Positions 38,151 to 48,360 of a DNA stretch of 62,064 nucleotides are shown piece after piece. The translations under genes and the position numbers were made by a program. The DNA lies in NCBI RefSeq assembly GCF_007997085.1, contig NZ_VORR01000025.1, positions 1 to 62,064 of the forward strand. The letters run 5' to 3'. The DNA is from Polaribacter sp. IC066. Lineage in GTDB: Bacteria; Bacteroidota; Bacteroidia; Flavobacteriales; Flavobacteriaceae. The notes beneath the pieces were generated by a model. That model was not told the DNA's origin, did not search any database, and was given only the letters and a program-made list of their open reading frames with translations. Every line of letters begins with the position of its first letter. The stretch's first letter is position 1.

Positions 38151-39923
38151 TTATATCTTCGACTGATAGGTATACAAATCAAAATACCTGCCTTTGGCTT
38201 CAATTAACTCATCATGAGTACCTCTTTCGGCAATACTACCAGACTCAATGACTAAAATTTGATCTGCTTGTTTAATAGTACTCAATCTGTGGGCAATAAC
38301 AATCGTAGTTCTGTCTTTTACCAATTCTGATAAACTTTTCTGAATTAAAGATTCGCTTTCCGTATCTAAACTAGAAGTTGCCTCGTCTAAAATTATTATT
38401 TTCGGATTTGCCAAAATTGCTCTCGCAATTGCCAATCGCTGACGCTGACCACCAGAAAGTTTTACACCTCTTTCTCCAATTAACGTATCTAAACCATACT
38501 CAAAACGATCTGTAAATTCATTAACATACGCTGCTTTTACCGCATCTTGTAATTCTTCTTCGGTTGCGTTTGGTCTTGGAAATAAAATATTTTCTTTGAT
38601 AGTGCCCTCAAACAAAAATTCATCTTGCAAAACAACACCCAAATGTTTTCTAAAACTTGATAATTTTACTTTAGACATATCTTGATTGTCAACTGTAATT
38701 GTACCCGATTTCGGATTCAAGAATGTTGCAGACAAACCAGCAATGGTAGATTTTCCAGAACCAGAACTCCCAACCAAAGCTGTTACAGAGCCCGAAGGAA
38801 CTTTAAAATTGATATTATTCAACACATCCTTTCCTTCTTCATAAGCGAAAGAAACATCCTGAAAAACAATTTCTCCTTCAATATTTTTTAGAGAAATGGT
38901 TCTTTCTTCATCATCTTCTTCTGCCTCCATATTCATTAACTCTTCTGTTCTGTCTAAACCTGCCAACGCTTCTGTTAATTGACTCCCAATATTACTCATT
39001 TGAACAATTGGTGCAATCATAAAACCAAGTAATAAGGTAAAGGATAGAAAATCTCCTACCGTTAATTCGCCTGTTATAATTTTATATCCTCCAATTCCCA
39101 TAATTCCAGTGGAAGCAATTCCTAATAAAAAAGTGGATGAACTTGTCATTAAAGCAGTCGCTGTTAAGCTCTTTTTTACATTTTGAAATAACTTATCCAC
39201 CCCTTTTTCAAAAACTTCATTTTCTTGTGCTTCTGCATTAAAAGCCTTAATGACTCTTACTCCCGATAAAGTTTCTACTAACCTACCGTTTACTTCTGCA
39301 TTGATAACGCCTCTATTTCTAAAAATCGGACGAATATATTTGAATGCTTTTAAAGCTAACACTCCAAAAATAGCCACTGGAACTAGCACAAAAAAGGTCA
39401 TTGAAGGACTAATTTGAATCAATAAAACCATTGAAATTACCGCTGTAATTGTACCACCAACTAATTGCACCAAACCAGTTCCTATTAAATTCCGAACGCC
39501 TTCTACATCATTCATAATTCTAGAAACCAATGCGCCAGATTTGGTATTATCAAAAAAACTTATGGGTAATGACAGTACTTTCTTTTGCACTTGTGCTCTT
39601 AATTCAGAAATCAAAAACTGTGCTTGCACACTTAAAATTCTTGTTAATAAAAAGGAAGTGATCGATTGCACTAAAATTGCCAATCCAACAATTAGCAATA
39701 GATTATACAGCTGATCATAATCTTTATTCGGAATCACATCATCCAGTAACGCCTTACTTTTCCAAGGCAAAACCAAACTAGAAAGTCTACTAAAAACAAT
39801 CAAAATTAAACCGATAAAAACTAATTTTCGCTTTGGCCAAATAATCGTTTTAAAGGCTTTAAGAATAGATACTTTTGGTCTTTTACTTTCTTTTTTTGAA
39901 TCTTTATTTTTTAAATGTTGCAT
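38151..39923 (-). CDS. ABC exporter, MsbA/multidrug type
   Basis: A 590-residue half-transporter with a six-span membrane domain (residues about 35-330) and one nucleotide-binding domain. Walker A GSSGSGKST is at 385-393, the signature LSGGQRQRLAIARAIL follows, then Walker B IIILDEATSSLD and H-loop IAHRLST. It works as a homodimer in the inner membrane, exporting lipids or drugs. The remnant at 17660 looks like the end of a related exporter. Confidence 0.92.
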   Translation of the reverse strand: MQHLKNKDSKKESKRPKVSILKAFKTIIWPKRKLVFIGLILIVFSRLSSLVLPWKSKALLDDVIPNKDYDQLYNLLLIVGLAILVQSITSFLLTRILSVQAQFLISELRAQVQKKVLSLPISFFDNTKSGALVSRIMNDVEGVRNLIGTGLVQLVGGTITAVISMVLLIQISPSMTFFVLVPVAIFGVLALKAFKYIRPIFRNRGVINAEVNGRLVETLSGVRVIKAFNAEAQENEVFEKGVDKLFQNVKKSLTATALMTSSSTFLLGIASTGIMGIGGYKIITGELTVGDFLSFTLLLGFMIAPIVQMSNIGSQLTEALAGLDRTEELMNMEAEEDDEERTISLKNIEGEIVFQDVSFAYEEGKDVLNNINFKVPSGSVTALVGSSGSGKSTIAGLSATFLNPKSGTITVDNQDMSKVKLSSFRKHLGVVLQDEFLFEGTIKENILFPRPNATEEELQDAVKAAYVNEFTDRFEYGLDTLIGERGVKLSGGQRQRLAIARAILANPKIIILDEATSSLDTESESLIQKSLSELVKDRTTIVIAHRLSTIKQADQILVIESGSIAERGTHDELIEAKGRYFDLYTYQSKI

Positions 39924-40339
39924 AATTTATTTTAACAATGTAATTAATTTGTAATTGTCAATTTATATGCCATTCAAAAGAACCATGACATATTAACAAA
40001 AAGATTGACAACTACCCTCTTTTTCGAATAAATCTCTTAATATAGCCTCACTGGTTTTATAAATCTGTAAGGTTTAAAATAAATTTGTTGGCCTACATAG
40101 TTTACGCAATCTCACATAAATACTATTTTGCATAAGATACGTCGCATAATTTTTCATGCTCATTTTTAAAAACTTCGCGTAAATCTAAAGTCATTTTCTT
40201 GTACAAAAACCAATACATATCAATTAAAATAAATTTACATAAGTAAATAGCTTTATAATTTTTTAACTAAAAATATATCAAATTAATGATGTTTCTGCAA
40301 ATTACTTAAACAGAAACCTTTAGAATAATTATATTTACG
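39924..40339. other. divergent intergenic region
   Basis: About 415 bases between the divergent exporter and carboxylase genes. A minus-strand frame containing MTLDLREVFKNEHEKLC (about 40120-40200) looks protein-like but is short and broken by stops. Otherwise I see nothing. Confidence 0.4.
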
Positions 40340-40362
40340 ATGAAAAAATAAATTACAAAAAA

Positions 40363-40848
40363 TTGAAAAATTCCTATCAAGTAAAAGTAAACAACACTTC
40401 TGATTTTGAAATTGATGAAAAAACTGTTTTAAACCTAGACTCGTTCAAAGTTTCAGATGCAGAGTTTCACGTCTTACAGCAAAATAATTCATACAAAGCC
40501 GAGATTACTGAAGCTAATTTTAATCAAAAAAAATATACGGTAAAAGTAAATAACAATACTTATAACGTAAACATTTTTAATGAGTTAGATACTTTAATTA
40601 AAGAAATGGGATTTGAAATTGGAACCACTAAAAAAGTAAACGAAATTAAAGCTCCAATGCCAGGGTTAATAGTAGCTATTAGTATAAAAGTTGGACAAGA
40701 AGTACAAGAATTCGATCCGTTAATTATTTTAGAAGCTATGAAAATGGAAAACACTTTAACGTCACCAAGAGCAGGTATTATAAAATCTATTTCGGTTACC
40801 AATGGCGAAAACGTGAACAAAAACCAACTTTTAATAGAATTTGAATAG
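40363..40848 (+). CDS. biotin carboxyl carrier subunit of an acyl-CoA carboxylase
   Basis: Carries biotin between the carboxylase and carboxyltransferase subunits encoded next. Of its 161 residues the last 70 are a biotinyl domain: APMPGLIVAI, then EAMKM at 124-128 with the biotin-accepting Lys127. The start is unusual: the frame opens with TTG at 40363. An ATG at 40340 reads only ATG AAA AAA TAA, but one more A in its A-run would join it to this frame as MKKINYKKLKNSYQ. So either TTG is the real start or a one-base loss removed the ATG. Confidence 0.88.
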   Translation: MKNSYQVKVNNTSDFEIDEKTVLNLDSFKVSDAEFHVLQQNNSYKAEITEANFNQKKYTVKVNNNTYNVNIFNELDTLIKEMGFEIGTTKKVNEIKAPMPGLIVAISIKVGQEVQEFDPLIILEAMKMENTLTSPRAGIIKSISVTNGENVNKNQLLIEFE

Positions 40849-40920
40849 GCACACCATGTGCTTTTTAATATGCCAATTTGTAGAAACAAAATATACACTT
40901 TAGCTTCAAGAAACCAATAA

Positions 40921-42363
40921 ATGAAAAAAATATTAATAGCCAACAGAGGAGAAATTGCCATCCGTGTTATGCGAACCGCAAAAAAAATGGGCATAAAAAC
41001 CGTTGCAATATTCTCTACAGCAGACAGAAATGCACCGCATGTAAGGTTTGCAGACGAAGCTATCTTGATAGGTGAAGCGCCTTCTAGTAAATCGTATTTA
41101 TTAGGTGATAAAATTATTGAAATTGCCAAAAAATTAGAAGTCGATGCGATCCATCCGGGCTATGGCTTTTTATCTGAAAATGCGGACTTCGCTGAAGCTT
41201 GTGAAAATAATAACATCATTTTTATTGGTCCTAAATCAAAAGCCATTAGAATTATGGGCAGTAAATTAGCAGCAAAAGAAGCTGTAAAAGCCTACAATAT
41301 TCCGATGGTTCCGGGAACCGAGGAAGCCATTACTGATATCGCTAAAGCAAAAGAAACAGCAAAACAAATCGGATTCCCAATTCTTATTAAAGCCTCTGCA
41401 GGTGGCGGTGGAAAAGGAATGCGTGTGGTCGAAAAAGAAGCTGAATTTGAATCGCAAATGAATCGAGCAATTAGTGAAGCGACCTCTGCCTTTGGTGATG
41501 GTGCTGTTTTTATAGAAAAATATGTAAGCTCACCTCGACATATCGAAATTCAAGTAATGGCAGATACACATGGCAATGTGGTGCATCTTTTTGAACGCGA
41601 ATGCAGCATACAGCGTCGTCATCAAAAAGTAATTGAAGAAGCACCTTCGACTGTTTTAACTCCAGAATTGCGCAAAATAATGGGCGAAGCTGCCATTAAA
41701 GTAGCAAAATCCTGTGATTATATTGGCGCTGGCACTGTAGAATTTCTATTGGACGATGCTCATAATTTCTATTTTTTAGAAATGAATACACGCCTGCAAG
41801 TAGAGCACCCTGTCTCTGAACTGATAACGGGAACGGATTTGGTAGAATTACAAATTCGTGTTGCTCGTGGTGAAAAACTTCCCATAACACAAGATAATTT
41901 AAAAATTAATGGACATGCTTTGGAATTACGTGTCTATGCAGAAGATCCTTTAAACGATTTTTTACCAAGTGTCGGAAATTTAGAGGTTTACAAAACTCCC
42001 GAAGGTAAAAATATTCGTGTGGATAATGGTTTTGAAGAAGGAATGGACATCCCTATTTATTACGACCCGATGTTGTCTAAATTAATAACTTACGGAAAAA
42101 CACGAGAAGAAGCGATCGAATTAATGATTACTGCCATTCAAAATTATCAGATTAAAGGTATTCAAACCACTTTGGCTTTCGGAAGTTTTGTTTGCGAGCA
42201 TGATGCGTTCCGCTCAGGAAACTTCGACACGCATTTTGTAAAGAAATACTACACGCCAGAAGCTTTAAAAAGTAAGCAACAAAAAGAAGCTAAAATTGCT
42301 GCACTTATTGCAGTACAACAATATATAAAAGATCAAAAATTAGTACGATTGCCTTTGAAATAG
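40921..42363 (+). CDS. accC: biotin carboxylase subunit
   Basis: Carboxylates biotin on the carrier protein with ATP and bicarbonate. The 480-residue ATP-grasp enzyme starts KKILIANRGEIAIRVMRTAK. It has the glycine-rich loop KASAGGGGKGMRVV (near 160), FERECSIQRRHQKVIEEAPS, and EMNTRLQVEHPVSE with catalytic Glu and Arg. It sits between the carrier and carboxyltransferase genes, so it most likely belongs to a propionyl-CoA type carboxylase. A heptamer array begins at its stop codon. Confidence 0.93.
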   Translation: MKKILIANRGEIAIRVMRTAKKMGIKTVAIFSTADRNAPHVRFADEAILIGEAPSSKSYLLGDKIIEIAKKLEVDAIHPGYGFLSENADFAEACENNNIIFIGPKSKAIRIMGSKLAAKEAVKAYNIPMVPGTEEAITDIAKAKETAKQIGFPILIKASAGGGGKGMRVVEKEAEFESQMNRAISEATSAFGDGAVFIEKYVSSPRHIEIQVMADTHGNVVHLFERECSIQRRHQKVIEEAPSTVLTPELRKIMGEAAIKVAKSCDYIGAGTVEFLLDDAHNFYFLEMNTRLQVEHPVSELITGTDLVELQIRVARGEKLPITQDNLKINGHALELRVYAEDPLNDFLPSVGNLEVYKTPEGKNIRVDNGFEEGMDIPIYYDPMLSKLITYGKTREEAIELMITAIQNYQIKGIQTTLAFGSFVCEHDAFRSGNFDTHFVKKYYTPEALKSKQQKEAKIAALIAVQQYIKDQKLVRLPLK

Positions 42364-42416
42364 TTAGTTTTTAGCTGTTAGTTTTTAACTATTGGCTATT
42401 GGCTATTGGCTATTGG
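42361..42416 (+). repeat. heptamer array after accC, ending in four CTATTGG units
   Basis: From the stop codon itself the sequence reads TAGTTAG, TTTTTAG, CTGTTAG, TTTTTAA, then CTATTGG four times (42389-42416). It is followed by CAAAACTTAAAAAATC, nearly the same right flank as the array after gldG. Confidence 0.85.
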
Positions 42417-42486
42417 CAAAACTTAAAAAATCAAAATGGAAGTCTTATTCAAACAAAGATAAATTCTTTAAAAAAGCACATCATAA

Positions 42487-44028
42487 ATGGAATCTAAAAT
42501 AAAGAACCTTAACGAAAAACTTGCGAAAGCCTATTTAGGTGGCGGACAGGCTAGAATAGATACACAACATCAAAAGAAAAAATTAACAGCAAGAGAGCGA
42601 GTTTTCTACTTTTTAGATGAAGGTTCTTTTGAAGAAATTGGTGCTTTAGTGGTTCACAGAACGAAAGACTTTGGTATGGAAAATCAAGTTTTTTATGGAG
42701 ATGGTGTTGTAACAGGTTATGGAACTGTAAATGGAAGATTGACCTATGTTTTTGCACAAGACTTTACTGTTTTTGGCGGTTCTTTATCAGAAACACATGC
42801 CGAAAAAATTTGCAAGATTATGGATTTAGCACTTAAAGTTGGTGCGCCTATCATTGGATTAAATGACTCTGGTGGCGCCAGAATTCAAGAAGGAGTTCGT
42901 TCTCTTGCTGGTTATGCCGATATTTTTTATAAAAACGTACAGTCTTCCGGAGTCATTCCGCAACTATCAGCAATCATGGGACCTTGCGCTGGTGGCGCTG
43001 TATATTCGCCTGCATTAACAGATTTCACGATCATGGTAGAAAATACCAGTTATATGTTTGTTACGGGTCCGAATGTCGTAAAAACAGTAACCAATGAGGA
43101 AGTAACTAGTGAAGAATTAGGAGGTGCAAGTACGCACGCGTCCAAATCTGGTGTTGCACATATAACCTCCTCAAATGATGCAGCATGTTTAGAAGACATC
43201 AAGAATCTTTTAAGTTATTTACCTCAAAATAATACCGAAACGCCTGCGTTATTGCCTTTTGAATTACAAGATGAAATTAGAGACAACCTATCGCATGTAC
43301 TTCCTGATAATTCCAATAAGCCTTATGACATGCATGAAGTAATCTCTGGAATTATCGATGAAGAATCGTTTTACGAGATTCATAAAGAATATGCCGAAAA
43401 TATTATTGTGGGTTTTGCGAGATTGGGAGGGAGAAGTATTGGTATTGTAGCCAATCAACCGCTATTTTTAGCAGGTGTTTTAGATGTAAATAGTTCTAAA
43501 AAAGCAGCACGTTTTGTCCGTTTTTGCGATGCATTTAATATTCCTCTTTTAGTTTTAGAAGACGTGCCTGGCTTTTTACCAGGAACAGATCAAGAATGGA
43601 ATGGTATTATTGTGCATGGAGCAAAATTACTTTATGCTTTTAGTGAAGCGACAGTGCCTAGAGTAACCGTAATTACTCGAAAAGCTTATGGTGGCGCTTA
43701 TGATGTTATGAACTCAAAACATATAGGAGCTGATATGAATTTTGCATGGCCAAGCGCAGAAATAGCCGTTATGGGAGCAAAAGGAGCTGCTGAAGTTATT
43801 TTTAAACGCGAAATTAAAGCTGCAGAAAATCCAGAAGAAAAATGGAAAGAAAAAGAAGCTGAATATGCAGCGCTTTTTACAAATCCTTATAGTGCAGCCC
43901 AACGTGGATTTATCGATGAAGTAATTTTACCAAAAGATACGAGACGTAAATTAATTAAAGCCTTTGCGATGCTAGAGCATAAAGAAGTAGAAAGACCGAA
44001 ACGGAAACATGGTAATATTCCTTTGTAA
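42487..44028 (+). CDS. pccB: acyl-CoA carboxylase beta (carboxyltransferase) subunit
   Basis: Transfers carboxyl from biotin to an acyl-CoA, probably propionyl-CoA. The 513-residue protein has two crotonase-like halves. The N-terminal oxyanion region is [20 protein letters not shown] and the C-terminal one includes [13 protein letters not shown] and [30 protein letters not shown] near 165-180 is also typical. It completes a carrier-carboxylase-transferase set starting at 40363. Propionyl versus acetyl specificity is inferred from family resemblance. Confidence 0.92.
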   Translation: MESKIKNLNEKLAKAYLGGGQARIDTQHQKKKLTARERVFYFLDEGSFEEIGALVVHRTKDFGMENQVFYGDGVVTGYGTVNGRLTYVFAQDFTVFGGSLSETHAEKICKIMDLALKVGAPIIGLNDSGGARIQEGVRSLAGYADIFYKNVQSSGVIPQLSAIMGPCAGGAVYSPALTDFTIMVENTSYMFVTGPNVVKTVTNEEVTSEELGGASTHASKSGVAHITSSNDAACLEDIKNLLSYLPQNNTETPALLPFELQDEIRDNLSHVLPDNSNKPYDMHEVISGIIDEESFYEIHKEYAENIIVGFARLGGRSIGIVANQPLFLAGVLDVNSSKKAARFVRFCDAFNIPLLVLEDVPGFLPGTDQEWNGIIVHGAKLLYAFSEATVPRVTVITRKAYGGAYDVMNSKHIGADMNFAWPSAEIAVMGAKGAAEVIFKREIKAAENPEEKWKEKEAEYAALFTNPYSAAQRGFIDEVILPKDTRRKLIKAFAMLEHKEVERPKRKHGNIPL

Positions 44029-44040
44029 AAATAGACATAG

Positions 44041-44353
44041 AATGCTATTGTAGGTTTTCCGCATGATATTAAGGGCAGTGTTTTATGCAGTTATGTAACT
44101 TTAAAAGACATAGGAGAAAGCAGGAATCACGATAACTTAAAAAAAGAAATCAATCAATTAATTGCAGACAGAATAAGGACAATAGCAAAATTAGATAAAA
44201 TTCAATTTTCAGAAGGATTACCAAAACAAGTTCGGGAAAATTATGCGTCGTATTTTACGCAAAATAGCTTTTAATGAAATGGATAATTTAGGGGATGTTT
44301 CTACACTTTTAAACCCTAAAGTTTTACAATGTATTATTGATGAGAGATTGTAG
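44041..44353 (+). pseudogene. acetyl-CoA synthetase C-terminal remnant
   Basis: Starting 12 bases after the pccB stop, one frame gives NAIVGFPHDIKGSVLCSYVT and [20 protein letters not shown], then FSEGLPK. After a shift in AAAACAAG it continues [20 protein letters not shown] and ends [14 protein letters not shown], stop at 44353. This is the C-terminal hinge domain of AMP-forming acetyl-CoA synthetase, with the acetylated Lys motif (usually KTRSGKIMRR). About 100 of some 635 residues remain, so the gene is dead. Confidence 0.85.
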
Positions 44354-44614
44354 TTTGTGAAATAAATATTATTAAAAACTATTTTTTAATAATGATAACA
44401 TGAACATCTTTGGGGGTATTATTCTGAAGATATTATCATTATTTATCTTTAAATTCAATATTTATAAAAGTTATTGACTAGAAAACGCAAACAATTAACA
44501 AGTATTAAGAATAGGATTAAAATTATTTTCATCTAATTCTTTACATCTTTCTTTAGTGTCTACCATTGGTGTGACGATTTTTATGAGCTTATTAATTTTA
44601 TAGTTGAGGTATAG

Positions 44615-45837
44615 TAAAAAAGTATGACAATGAATTTAAAGTTATAATCGTAGAACTATTAAATTAGGTATTACGATCAAACAAGTTAGTGAGGATTATG
44701 GCTTAAGCATTAGCATGGTTGGGCGTTGGAAGCGAGAATACAAGGTGAAATCAAGAGATTTTTCCAAAAAGAAAGAAATATCTCTAGAAGCTCAAGAGCT
44801 TAAAGCACTAAAGAATTAATTAAAGAATGTAACGATGGAACGTGACATCTTAAAAAAGGTGATGAGCAAACAACCCGAAAACGATGTTTTCTCCTCTTAA
44901 TATCAAATATCCAAGAGCGACTTATAAGATATCAATTCATTTTAGAAAATGTTAATATATATGTAGTTGAAAGACGTGTAGATTAATGAAAGTTAGTAAA
45001 ACACTTACTATCTTTGGTTTAAAAACAAAGATAGTATATTTTTAAAAACACCGACAACGTATCTAAAAGAAAGGATAAATGTTATTTTTGAGCAAAGTAG
45101 AGAAATTTATGGTAGTTATAGAATTCAAAAAAAACTAGAACGAGAAGGCTTGATTTATTCCCGCTCTTACATCGGACTACTGATAAAAGAAATGGGTTTA
45201 AGAAGTGTTTTAAAAAGAAAATTTGTAATTATAACTGACTCTAATCATAAATATTTAGTTACTGAAAATGAGTTAAGTAGATATTTTTCTAGTCTTAAAT
45301 TAGGAGAAAAGCGAGTATCTGATATCACTTATATTAAAGTTAATGATGATTGGAGTTATTTAACAACCATCATAAATCTTGCTGATATAAAGATTATTGG
45401 ATGGTCTTTAAATGAAGATATGACTACACAAAATACGGTAATGAAAGCTTGGATTAAAGCTCGAAAAACAAGAAGTATTAGCAATAAATTTATTTTTCAT
45501 TCAGATAGAGGTGTCCAGTATACATCAAACAAAATGACTAATCTCTGTAACTTTAATCTTAAAATAACCCAAAGTATGAGCAGGAAAGATTTGATATTGA
45601 GAATAAAAGCGCAGCATTTAATAAAAAAGGAATGCTGTAGCTGAAAAATTTTTTAAAACAATCAAATACGAAGGGCTCTACCGATTTAAATTTACGTCTT
45701 ATAATCAATTATACGAGTCTATTAAAGACTATATTCTTTGATATAACAACGAAAGATTACATTTTAGTTTAGGATATCTCTCACCTCTAGAAATGGAAAT
45801 AAAATTGAGAGGATTTATTAAAAAAGTAAACTCGTAA
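44615..45837 (+). mobile_element. decayed IS3-family insertion sequence
   Basis: An OrfA relic reads KKYDNEFKVIIVELLN, then after a shift GITIKQVSEDYGLSISMVGR (helix-turn-helix), and ends with a leucine-zipper-like ELKNVTMERDILKKVMS. The OrfB relic has REIYGSYRIQKKLE, the DDE residues in VSDITYIKV and HSDRGVQYTS. The Glu region is in another frame: NAVAEKFFKTIKYEGLYRF, then a tail ending FIKKVNS at 45837. Several frameshifts and stops, including a lost stretch before the Glu region, make it inactive. I could not define terminal inverted repeats or a target duplication. Confidence 0.85.
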
Positions 45838-45905
45838 AATAGTCACAAATTTACTAGGTAGTCCAAATCAGTATGCATTACTTTAGAGGCTTTCAATAAA
45901 TTAAT

Positions 45906-46670
45906 ATGATAGAATTATTTACCAATTACAGCCTCGTAATATTTCTTTTCTTTTTAGTTTCAATACTATATTCTTCAGTGGGTTTTGGCGGTGGTTCTAG
46001 CTATTTGGCTATTTTAGCCTTAACCGGAATTGCATTTACACAAATTAGAGCCACGTCATTGTTATGCAATATTGTTGTTGTGTTTGGAAATGTATATTTC
46101 TTTCACAAACAAAAAGAAATAAATTGGAAAAAAATAATCCCTATCGTCATTTGTAGCATTCCGCTCTCCTTTTTAGGCGGATATTTAAAAATAAATCAGC
46201 AATTCTTTTTTATTCTTTTGGGCTTTACCTTGCTATTTGCAGCAATTACGATGTGGATTTCTAAAAGCATCGTTTCTTCGGATAAAAAAAGTAACAGTTC
46301 AAAACCTTTAAAAAATGGTTTCTATGGCGGGTTTATTGGTTTTATTTCCGGGATGGTTGGTATTGGTGGTGGCATTTTTTTAGCTCCAATATTACATTTA
46401 ACCAATTGGGACACACCAAAAAAAATAGCAGCAACTGCAAGTTTTTTTATTTTAGTAAACTCAATAGCCGGATTGGTTGGTCAATATATAAGTCCGGATT
46501 TTTATATTAATTGGAATTTAACATTTATACTATTAATTACTGTTTTTATGGGCGGACAAATAGGCAGCAGAATGAGCAAAAGCTACTTTACTCCGATACA
46601 ACTTAAAAAAGCAACTGCGGTATTAATTGCTTTTGTAAGCTTGCGTATTTTATGGAATTCTCTTTTTTAG
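45906..46670 (+). CDS. TauE/SafE family membrane transporter
   Basis: A 254-residue inner-membrane protein with about eight spans in two related halves. It contains the family motifs SVGFGGGSSYLAILAL (near 25-40) and MVGIGGGIFLAPILHL (near 150-165). The family exports sulfite, sulfoacetate or related organosulfur anions; the substrate here is open. It is intact although DNA on both sides is full of relics. Confidence 0.88.
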   Translation: MIELFTNYSLVIFLFFLVSILYSSVGFGGGSSYLAILALTGIAFTQIRATSLLCNIVVVFGNVYFFHKQKEINWKKIIPIVICSIPLSFLGGYLKINQQFFFILLGFTLLFAAITMWISKSIVSSDKKSNSSKPLKNGFYGGFIGFISGMVGIGGGIFLAPILHLTNWDTPKKIAATASFFILVNSIAGLVGQYISPDFYINWNLTFILLITVFMGGQIGSRMSKSYFTPIQLKKATAVLIAFVSLRILWNSLF

Positions 46671-46760
46671 ATTAAAGGGCATTTAAATTTAATAGATAAA
46701 AATTGTTCTGTAAAAAATGAAAAAAAAATCTTTAAGTTCGTTTTAATCAATAAATAAAAA

Positions 46761-47539
46761 ATGTTAGCAGATTTATTTATCCTCCTAATGCTAGTGTTAT
46801 TGCAAGCTATTCTTGGTTTTGATAATTTACGATACATTTCTTTAAAATCTAAAACAGCACCTGAATTTGCATAAAATAATTAGTAAAGTGAGCATTTTAA
46901 TAGCCACTGCCTTGTACATTGTTTTACTACTCTTATTTTATGCTATCATTGACTATTGCATATAGCCTTTTTGTTTTTAACTTTTGGTATAGATAATGTG
47001 GTTAAATATTTGCGGAGCGCGCAGAGCATCCTTGTGTTATTTGGTAGCAGATTATTTATTTAGCAACAAAAGAAATTTAGCTTTTGATTGTGGGCAAAAT
47101 TTTGAAAACTTTACGATGGTAAATATCAGAAAATGAAATGGAATTACTGCAAGCAACATTATTATGGCTTTAGTTTTCTCTTTTGAATCTATTTTAGCAG
47201 CAATTGGTTTTACCTGTAAAACTGAAAGTGCTACAACTGCATTTATAATTATGACAATCGCCAGTGTAATTAGTGGTTTATTAATGTTGTTTTAGGCGAA
47301 TAAAATCTCTTCTTTTCTAGCGAAACACAAAATGTATGAAGGTTTTAGCATTGTTTATTCTTTTCATTGTTGGTATTATGTTGGTTACAGAAGGTGGTTA
47401 TTTAGCGCACATAAAACTTTTTGGTAATGAAATTCTACCGATGAGTAAAACCACGTTCTATTTTGTAATTCTTATTTTAATTATTGTTCATATTGTTCAA
47501 AGAAAATATCAGAAAAAACTGATGCCGAAAAAAAATTAA
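46761..47539 (+). pseudogene. decayed TerC family membrane protein
   Basis: The ATG at 46761 reads MLADLFILLMLVLLQAILGF then DNLRYISLKSK, a TerC start with the metal-binding Asp. Later frames give VLFGSRLFI-like text, NNIIMALVFSFESILAAIGF-like text after shifts, and finally an open end from 47336. That end includes ALFILFIVGIMLVTEGGYLA, KLFGNEILPMSKTTFYFV and a basic tail. TerC proteins are about 255 residues. Several frameshifts and stops lie between the two ends, so the 67-codon open frame at 47336-47539 is only its 3' part. Confidence 0.8.
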
Positions 47540-47557
47540 AAACATTATTTTTTGAAT

Positions 47558-47587
47558 TTTAAGTCGCTTTTTAAAAAAGCGACTTAA
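47558..47587 (+). terminator. palindromic terminator after the terC relic
   Basis: TTTAAGTCGCTTTT pairs with AAAAGCGACTTAAA in an almost perfect palindrome 20 bases after the stop. The A/T flanks suit use in either direction. Confidence 0.65.
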
Positions 47588-47658
47588 ATATTATTAATAC
47601 TTTACCTTTTGTTCATAATTTTTAACATTTTATTAAACAAAATATCCAAAGAAGTTCT

Positions 47659-47666
47659 TAACTTTG
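47659..47666 (+). promoter_or_regulatory. TAnnTTTG -7 element of the fasciclin gene
   Basis: TAACTTTG lies 23 bases before the ATG at 47690, within the usual leader range. No good -33 TTTG is seen. Confidence 0.5.
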
Positions 47667-47689
47667 TTGAGAACTTAAACTAATTAAAA

Positions 47690-48271
47690 ATGAAAATTAC
47701 AAAAATGATTACATTACTTTTAGTCGGATCACTAATAACAGTTTATAGCTGTGCTAAAAATGCCGATAAAAAAAAAGAAGAAAAAGTTACTGTAGAAGAA
47801 GTGCCTGAAGCTAAAGATATGGAAGCTAAAACAATTGTAGGGGTTGCCGCAGATAACGAAAACTTTACCACATTAGTTGCCGCAGTAACAGCAGCAGATT
47901 TAGTTGAAACTTTAAATAGTGCTGGTCCTTTTACTGTATTCGCACCAATTAACGCTGCGTTTGACAAATTACCAGAAGGAACAGTTGCTACATTATTAAA
48001 GCCTGAAAATAAAGAAATGTTAACTTCAATTTTAACCTATCATGTAGTTTCAGGAACATTTAATGCAGCGGCAGTAATCGAGGCTATTAATGATAACGAT
48101 GGTAAATTTGTAATTAAAACAGTACAAGGAGGAATATTAACAGCATCTTTATTAGATGGTCAAGTTATTCTAACCGATACAAAAGGAAACGTTTCTACAG
48201 TTGTAATTGCAGACGTAGCGGCTTCTAACGGAATAGTGCATGCTATTGACACTGTTTTAATGCCAGAATAA
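47690..48271 (+). CDS. fasciclin (FAS1) domain lipoprotein
   Basis: A 193-residue envelope lipoprotein with lipobox TVYSCAKN (Cys21) and a charged linker (DKKKEEKVTVEEVPEAKD). One FAS1 domain of about 135 residues follows: TIVGVAADNENFTTLVAAV (H1-like), GPFTVFAPINAAFDKLPEG, LTSILTYHVVSGTF (H2-like with the YH motif), and IVHAIDTVLMPE at the end. FAS1 domains mediate adhesion. It is transcribed alone. Confidence 0.92.
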   Translation: MKITKMITLLLVGSLITVYSCAKNADKKKEEKVTVEEVPEAKDMEAKTIVGVAADNENFTTLVAAVTAADLVETLNSAGPFTVFAPINAAFDKLPEGTVATLLKPENKEMLTSILTYHVVSGTFNAAAVIEAINDNDGKFVIKTVQGGILTASLLDGQVILTDTKGNVSTVVIADVAASNGIVHAIDTVLMPE

Positions 48272-48360
48272 TACCACTTTCTATAGCCAGATAAAAGCTA
48301 TAATTTTAAAAACAACAGTCATGTTTAACGATTTTAACCTTAAGTTAAACAAAAATAAGT

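Noticed and set aside
40560..41129. 189-codon minus-strand frame opposite the biotin carrier and biotin carboxylase genes
   Set aside because: Both overlapped genes are well-known families on the + strand; this is a shadow frame.
45150..45644. Stand-alone 164-residue protein
   Set aside because: It is the central part of a frameshifted IS3 transposase, with OrfA and the DDE Glu region recognisable on either side.
47336..47539. Stand-alone 67-residue membrane protein
   Set aside because: It matches the C-terminal end of TerC proteins, and the rest of terC lies decayed just upstream.
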